Below the pieces are notes generated by a model. The model made no database searches. It saw only the letters and a list, made by a program, of their open reading frames with translations, and was not told the origin of the DNA. DNA of 64,000 bases, from positions 213,584,982 through 213,648,981 of the forward strand of contig CM038215.1 in the NCBI GenBank assembly GCA_021442155.1, in the 5' to 3' direction. This DNA is from Cymbidium sinense (taxonomy: Eukaryota; Streptophyta; Magnoliopsida; Asparagales; Orchidaceae). Of this stretch, positions 14,201 through 23,200 are shown in pieces. The stretch's first letter is position 1. The number at the start of each line of letters is the position of its first letter. The position numbers were made by a program, and so were the translations under genes.

Positions 14201-17200
14201 AGGAATTGAATTTCGAAAGTTCAAGAAATTGCACATCCAAAAACAAATTCCATTCAATCACTAAGTTTTTATATGCCATGAATCTGTATTTATAATCAAA
14301 AAGCAAAGTCTGAATTCCTCCTTATCAGTCGTAGATTGTAATAACTAGAAAACCAAACCGAAAAAGAAAAAAAAAATCATTTCCAACAGCCGCAATGGTT
14401 GGCCGCTCGTGAAATATATCGGAAGGGAGGGGTGCTCGGTTTCGGCTTACCGAAACCGAACTCTCAAAATACACGAGAGAGGGAGAGAGGGAGAGAGGGA
14501 GAAAGAGAAGGGGAAACCTCGTGCATGTGTGCCCCTAGCAGTGAGTGGCTCTCATGTCGCCGACATCGAAGTCACGGAGGCTTTCAGTCGTGACCGAAGA
14601 GAGGAAGGAGGAGAGCCTTTCTGACCTTGCGTCTGAACAAGAGCGAGCAGGAGGAAGAAGGGAGACCGACCCATGTGCGTCGTGCATGACATTAGGAAGC
14701 ACGGTCGGGTCCAGGAAAAATGAGAACTTATAACATAAGGTAAGAGTTTATTTATTGTAAATTGAAATTTTATTTTTGAATTAGGCATCTCCATGTAATA
14801 TAAGAAACTCTAAGTCAAATTTGAAATAATTATTATTAAATTGATAAGAGATTGAAACGAAAGATAAAAGTTCGGTGAAGAATAATAAAGTTTGTAAACT
14901 TCAAGTGTTATTTTTATAATTGTATCTCTACATAGCTTATATTTTATTTATGCCAAGAATTATGTAGAAAATAATTATGAGACACATTTAAATTGAGGAT
15001 TATGAAAGAGATGGATGTAGTAAGAACTCAATTAATTTTATTTATGGAAGATAACAAAAATTTCACCTTTCCTTATAGTATAGATTAAATTCAAGTATTT
15101 AAACATTAAATAATTACATATAAAAATAATAATAATCTTAAATATTTACTTAACATTTGGCTTAATAAATGCAAATAAATATATCATATATTATAATTTA
15201 TAAAAATCTTATATATAAGATTTTATGAGATGAGTAAAAGATTGAAATAATTGAAAATTTTAGAAGAAAATATATAGAACTGCTTATAAATGATTATAGT
15301 ATATGTATATTAGTAGAATCATAATTTAAATTTAATAATCAATAAAATAAATTTAATAATAGATAAAGAATTTAATAAATTAAAATATTTTAGATAAATA
15401 TCGATCATTTAAATAAAAATGAGAAATTATTTGAAAAATTCAATGTCTCTAATGAACTAGTAAAATTATAAATGTTATCATAAAAGAGATAGTTATGTTT
15501 CAATATTGTATACACTTAGATAATTATGAACAAGTTAATGTTTCTAATCATAGGAATTCAAATTAAGGAAATAAGTGTTAAAAGGAAAGAGATTCAAGAA
15601 GAAGCTTCACACTAAAGTAGGTAATTATGTTTTCACATTTATGATAAAAGCTTACTTATTTTCATGTGATGGAATGCATTTGTACATGATTATGAATTAT
15701 CTCTGTACTGTAAATTGTGATTGATTTTTCTCTCTTTCTCCATATTGAATGAACAGTTGAATGCTAGACCATATTGTTATTTATGTCATTGCACAGAAAT
15801 TAACTGATTTACTGTTTTGAACTAATATGGATAGCTTTATAAATTGAATGTTATGAATATGCATCGAGTGAAGTTCACCTTATAGTGCTTGTCCATGAAC
15901 TTTCGTGCATGAAAAAGACAAATGGAAATAGTTACTTGTCTTTTGGATGAGTTTTGGTAAAAAATTTCTTTTAAAAAAAGTTTTTAGACTGGGACTCCTG
16001 AAATGGTTGATAAATATGAAAGTAAAGTTTCTAAGAAATGTTCATTTGCATCTACTTATATGTTTGATTGTTTAAACACTCATTTTACATAATATTCATA
16101 TTATAGCAAAACCTGTCATGCATATTATTTCTGTTATCTTGCTTTACTATAATGTAAAAGCATATAAGAAGTTCCAAATGTTTGATTGTTTGAACACTCA
16201 TTTTACATAATATTCATATTATAACAAAACCTGTCATGCATATTATTTCTGCTATCTTGTTTTACTATAATGTAAAAGCATAATTTATCCACTGAAAATT
16301 TTATTCAATTACAAATTATTTATATTTTTTCATGTAACATTCTTAACTAGATGGAGTATAGAAGGGAGGATTATGTTTACCGTCATAGAGGAATTTCAAG
16401 AGATAAGTACTATGTTAGTTTATGTTTTAGATTGTGTTTTATATGATTATTGTTGGTGGACATTTTATATGTGTAGACAAATTTGTTAAATATGATTTGG
16501 ACTTATAGTGGCTCTTATATGACTTGAAAAAATATGATGTAGTTTTTATTTCTATTGAAGATGTTAAGTAAAGTTTTCTTTTATCCGTCAAACCGTCGTC
16601 TGTCTTGATATTCCGCTTAGCTCGTCACAGATAACATTAAAAAAAATTATAAAAGGTGATTTTCCACACAAATCATATATATAAACTACTTGGAGCAAGA
16701 TCTCAGTTGCACATGAACAAAGTCACTGGCATTGAAGCCATGAGATCCAAGCAGAGAGGGAAAACAAGCAACAACAATATAATAGCAAGTTGCTAAAGAC
16801 TTGGTCAAAAAAACCAATGGATCGGCAAGAAGAAAAAACCCGGAACTTATTAACTGAACTAAACGAGAACATGAGCCAATCAATAGAATTTGATGAAAGA
16901 CACCTAGAGAAAGTCAAAGAGCAATATACATCCAGTGGATGGTTATTGTCACACCAGATGACACTTATCTTTGGGGTCGATCGAGTAATAACAGAATAGG
17001 ATGACCGATTGGACGATTTTAGCGTTACGCTTTCTTCGAGCGAAGCAGTGAAAGGTGTATCTAATCAAATCATCACTAAACTATTTGCTTCATATCTTCT
17101 TAACTTAATTCATATCACATACTTGGGCGTAATCTTAAGTTTGTAAATAAATCTGAAAACTAAAGACATTTAATTTATGCGTAAAAGCTTTAAAACTACA

Positions 17201-20200
17201 AACTGATTACAAACAACAACTACCATTTCGTCTTTTCGATAACGATAGCGTCGTAAAATTTAAAGCAGTGAGACAAGAATCTTAAAGTAATCGATCTGAC
17301 GGTAAACAATCGTGCATGTACATGAAAATTTACAAAATTTGGTAAAGCGTAGGTAAACTGTCTTTGCGATAATGTAACATCGAACAATATCTTTGCAGTC
17401 TTTGTAGAAATGTAGAATATAACGAACAATATGTTGTAGGTAATATCTTTGCGGTATATCGTATCGATGTCGAGCGATAATTTTCATTAAATCATTTCGG
17501 TTCGGTTCTCAATTATATCAAATCATTTTAGAAATGTCATTTATAATTCGTAGGTTTTGACTATAAAAGTCGTCACCCCGTCACTAAAAAGGTAAAGCGA
17601 GTAGGAAATATACTACATACCTAACTGCCCATGGACTACAACCAACCCTCAAAATGCCAGTCGGGGATACTAAGATCCCCTAATCACGCTCATCTCGTCG
17701 AGCATCTGCAGATTCGCGTACATGCTATCACAATTTTCCGACATTTCCCTTATCATTCTTTGCGTTTAACATGTTTTCAAACATTTCTATATGTCAAATG
17801 AACCAATCTTGAACGATTACATTGTAAATCATTAATCATCACGAGGTCAGTAATAAACATTTTATTTGCATTGATATCGAAATATCTACGAAATATCTAC
17901 ATGTCATTCATACTTATTTATCTGAAGTCGTAGAAAGCGATACATACATAAGAATAGGCGAATTTAAATTAGCATTATGTCTCTCGATTAATGTCATGTG
18001 ATCTCCGACTCCTCGCCAGTACACAACCTATAATGAAATAACTCTTCTCAATACTTCTAATACATGAAACTTCAATACATGAAACTCATAATTAACTTAA
18101 CTGCAATCTTGCAATCTTAAGGAAATTGATATCTCCTCATAAGCCTTTAGTGCGACTCAGCCGATATTAATTACATGCTTGATCAATAAACAAATTAAAT
18201 TTGTCAATCCAAATCCCTCAATAATTCTACCACTCACGCCAGCGGTTGAACTCCTCGATCACGCATTTCAACGCCAAGGAAGGCGAAAGATAGAAAAGAA
18301 TGGCTACAAAATTCGCAGTTTCCGTCTGAGCAGAATCCGAACCGAGCCGATCGGTTCCGAGCCGGCCGTCGGTTCACGCGGATTTCAACCGGCTTACGAT
18401 TTCCCAACCGTCGTCTTACCTCACGGACTGGCGTTCCCGGCGGCGACAAAGGCCATACGGGCTTCCACCGTCGCGGCGTGGGAAGCGTTCGCTCGAACGT
18501 CTTGATCGGCCAGAGGTGACAATTCCGTCGGCCGACGGCGAAGGCAAGCGGTTTCTGCGTTACGTGTCAGAGCGGTCGTCGCCGGCCGAGGAAGCGAGAC
18601 GAACTTCGTGGCGTGAAGGAACGTGAAGAGCGCATGAGGAAATGAAATAGGGAACGTCGATCTCGACCATATCGTCGAAGGCTTTAATCCGTAGTTGCAT
18701 CGAAGTAAAGTGGATTTCTGTCCTCATCTTCTGATGCGAGTTAATTACTTAAATAATTAGAATAAATTAAAACTAATTAGTATTACAATTTCCTTCTTAA
18801 ACAAAATTTAGTCCTCGAAATTTCTTCGAATCATTCAAACATGAAGGAAACTTGCTCATCTCTTGTTCAACCTCCCATAGCTTCTTTGATTGGTGCGTGC
18901 TTCCATTTAATTTTAACATAGGAAATTTATTACATTTGCAATCTCTTCACATCAAATTCTAAAATCTTTTTACGATGTAAATTATCGGTGGTATTTCAAA
19001 CTTGGTATATGGAATCTTACTCTGCATCGTGATCCATTTTCTCAACATTGAAATGTGAAAGGCGTTGAATGTCTCAATTCAATGGGTAAGCAGTCAGTAG
19101 CCATATTGCCAATCCTTTCAATGATTTCAAAAGGTCCCATGTAAATATTCTTCTCCTGACCAAATCTACTAATTCCTTTCATGGGTTTGACTTTCAAAAT
19201 ACAAATTCTCCAACTTGAAATTCTACTCGATCTTTAAGTCATAATACTTCTGCGGCGATCCGGCGACTTTCAATCTATCTCGATTAATCGATTTTCTCGT
19301 AAGATCAACCACTCACGGACTAACATTCTTTCTCCCCACTTGACCTCAATGGAGTTCTACACTTTCGACCATACAATGCTTCATGCATCGAATACTAGAT
19401 TGTAGCTATTGTAAAGAACTCGATCATAGGAATATGATCTTTCCATTCTCCAAAATCTAAAACACATATCAACAAATCTTGGACTTGAATTGTTCTTTCG
19501 ATTGTCTCATTAGGATGAAAAGGCATCTTAAGTAATAGCGTGTACTTCCCTCTCTTCCATAATCGGAAGTAAATCTCATCTCTGAGGCGATCACTTTTGC
19601 ATGAAGTCTTACAATTTCTTTAACATATAATCTCAATTTATCATCAATGCGTTTCATGGGTAAGAAATGAGTGACTTTTCAATCTATCCATAACCAGATA
19701 TCTTATCATGACCTTGCTGATCAGGAAATCTCATAACAAAATCCATAACAATTTCCACTTCCACTATAGGTAATGACTGTAACAATCCGGATCTTTGATG
19801 CTCGCTTTAACAATCGACAAGCGACATTTAGAGACATATTCATTTGTCTTTCTTCATACCGACCACCAAAATATTGCTTTTAAATCTTTATACATTTTGA
19901 ACTACCGGATGAATAGTATATCGCTGATGAGCCTCCAAAATTTCTTGTCTCAGCATCACCTGCGTAATTGTGAATGCTTAGAATAATACCTCTCTGATAA
20001 AATTGCTTGTTGAGTGGATTTGTTCAATGAATTTCGATATCCACGATCTAGTTTACTGCTTTGATTAAAATAAATAAAGTTGATTCATCGATTGAGATAA
20101 ATGCGATATCGAATCTTCTAACTTCCAAGAGCCCAATTCTCTGTCAACTCGACTTTGAGTAATAACCTTACGGCATTTCCATGGACTTACGGCTTAATGC

Positions 20201-23200
20201 ATCATTACTACATTAGCTTTGCACACAATCTTGAATATCTCATAATCTTTAATAAACTCCCACCTTCTTTGTCTTAGATTGATTCTTTGTGTAAAGATAT
20301 ATTTAAGACTCGATGATCCAGTAAAATTTCGCATTTCACTCCATACAAGTAATGTCTCCAAATTTTAAGAGCAAAATCACTAACTCTAGATCATGCAGGA
20401 TAATTTCTTTCTGAGGCTTTAATTGTCTCAAGCATAAGATTACTTTTTTGCATTAAGACACAAAACCTTTTAAAGAGGCGTCACTAAATATTTGGAATCC
20501 TGGGTCGATGGAGCATAAAAGCGGGCGGTGGTCAAATGCTTTTCAATTCTTGAAAACTCGCTCGCATTCATGTCCATTGAATTTGACATCCTTTCAATAA
20601 ATTGGATAGAGGCGTTCTGATATGAGAAAATCTCTTGACAAATTTCGTAATAACGCTAAACCCAAAAGCTGAACTTACGTAACATTATTTGGTGCGGATC
20701 ATTCTAAAATTGCTTTGACTTTTGAGGATCAACAAACTCGCCACTTATAATGTGACTAAATCACGCTATGCATCCAAAATTCACATTTTGAAAATTTGGC
20801 ATATAATTGATTTTGTCTTAACAATTAAAACAATCTCGGATGATTTGCATGTTCTTTCAGTTTTAGAATAAATCGAATATCAATAAAGATGATAACAAAC
20901 TGGCCCAAGCTTGAAACACGATTCATTAAGTCCATAAAGACGGGAGCATTAGTTAAACCAAATGACATAAGATAATGTCATACCGGTTCCAAAAGGCTTT
21001 AAAATATCGATCTTTAACTCTAACCGATGATATCCAAATCTCAAATCAATTAAAAATCGTGCTCCTCCAATTGATCAAATAAATCATCAATCTTGGTGAT
21101 ACTTGTTTTGATTGTTACTTTATTTAACTCCAAGTAATCAACACATAATCGCATGACCCGTCCTTTTCTTAACAAATAATAAGTGCACTCCACGAGTTCT
21201 TTGGGCAATAAATCCTTTGTCACAATTCGCTCCGAACAATTCTGCAATTCTTTAGGAAAGTAGGAGATTTATGTATAGAAGGTTAGGGTTGTACATCAAT
21301 CCCAAACTCTACTTCTCAGTTGGTGGCACGGTAATTCTCGAAACACATCGAAATTCGAAACAACGGAATATTTTTCAACACCTCCTTATTCAACACATCT
21401 AATTTATAAATACAATTTCACCGCTTAAATATTTTCTCAACTTTCTTGTCAAGAAGACCGACATTCTTATCACAGAAAAATAAAATGATTTTTCACGCAT
21501 GCAAAATTTCACTCTCCTCTTCCAAAGATTCAATTGTTGCAAAATATTTGATCAACCAATCCATAGTATAACTTCAAAATGTCGATTGGTAAGATAATTA
21601 GTTCTAGGAAAGTGTTTATCTTGAATGTTAATGTCAACAACACATTTCTATTGTATTTATCACAGAAGCATTACCACATTCAATACGTATAAATAAATAG
21701 CATCAATGATAAAGCGGTGAAAAGGAATCGAAATGAGCGAATCACGAAAGCATCAATGACTGAACCAAATGATCGAAATTTTAAGCATACCGACACCACT
21801 TCATTTGATTCCTTCACTTCTGTGGGTGATAGAAAACTCGCTTTCTGGAGGGTTGGCTTTTCTCTAAAGTTTCTCCTTTTCTTGAATTGAAGGTTTCCCA
21901 AAATTGTGTGTTACGGCTTCCGGCTTCCAAAATTTTCTTTGTTGATGTCACGATTGTATGGCTTTATGTCTTCTTCAATGGCGATTCGATGTCCAACGAC
22001 CATTCACAAGCATCTCGATCCAAATTACATTGACCAAAATGTCGCTTTCCACACTTATCAAATAGGTTTCTCCGAATTTGTTTAAATCAACTTAAATTTC
22101 TTCTAGCAAATCCTTCTTCAAGCTTTGCGTTTGCCTTATAAATCTTCGCTTGGAAAAATTCAACTCATTTTCAATTCTTAGCCCTTTCAACTAACGAGAA
22201 TTCAGCGATATCAGTCTTGGTGCTCTTAATTGATTTCGAGGCTCAGAAATCATGACATTTCTCTTCCGTAATCGATATAATGTGGGCGTGTCAGAAGAAG
22301 TGAATTGATTCATATTGCATTATCGATTTTGAGCGGGTTAAATTGAAAAATTTATCTTGTAAAGCCTCACGATGGAGGAATAAACCAATCTTTGAATACT
22401 TTGACAAATTCATCCCATTTGATGCGTAATAGGTATTAGTCAAATCTTTCCCGTGTTGAGCACCACCTTTTCGTCTCTCCTTCTAACAAAAGTAGCATCT
22501 TACTCTTACGTTTTCGGCAAATCATCCCATCCAAAATTTTTCCAATTTTAAGCCAATCTTCTTACTATAGGATCAGCTCCTTGAATCGGTGGTTTGAGCG
22601 TTTGAAATATCCTCAAATGTTGGTCCACCCATACTCGACTGCGTGCTTTTATTTTTTGCTATGCAACGGGAAATCAACAACTACCCGCAATTCATCGATC
22701 TACCTTCACCACTTCTCAGGTTGTATTTCACTCCGTTAATTATCTTCGGTTCAGGCGTATTTAGTCAGAGGTGACCTCAACCTTTCGGCATTTCTTGGTG
22801 AATTAATCGAAATTATAAAAAATATTTATATGATACATATTTATTAAATATCATACATGCATGAAATTAAGAACATATGGATTCCTAACCCAAAAATTAA
22901 TCGTCCTATAGCTCTGTATTGATCAATTCATCCCTAAATCCAAATCATGCTTCCATTCATCAATCTTTTTCATTCTCACTTTATCGATACCACTTTCGTC
23001 ACACCCCGGATGACCCCCTAGGTCGATCGTAATAACGAATAGGATATTTGGACCAGATTCCACACGTTCCAACCGTCTTCTGCGAACGAGCAAGTGTGTG
23101 TATCTAATCAAATCATCACTAAACTATTTCTCATATACTACTTAACTTAATTCATATCACATTCGAGCGTAAATCTTAAGTTTGTAAATAAATCTGAGCA

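Noticed and set aside
14399..14794. Overlapping ORFs on both strands
   Set aside because: They exist because of a GA-rich tract and a local rise in GC. Several frames are open at once, and none has a protein motif.
16686..16999. Short ORFs on both strands next to the Gypsy left end
   Set aside because: They are mutual shadows. The plus-strand frame runs into the LTR and no family is recognisable.
18179..18505. 108-residue plus-strand ORF
   Set aside because: It lies inside the Gypsy LTR, and its counterpart in the other LTR is not open in the same frame.
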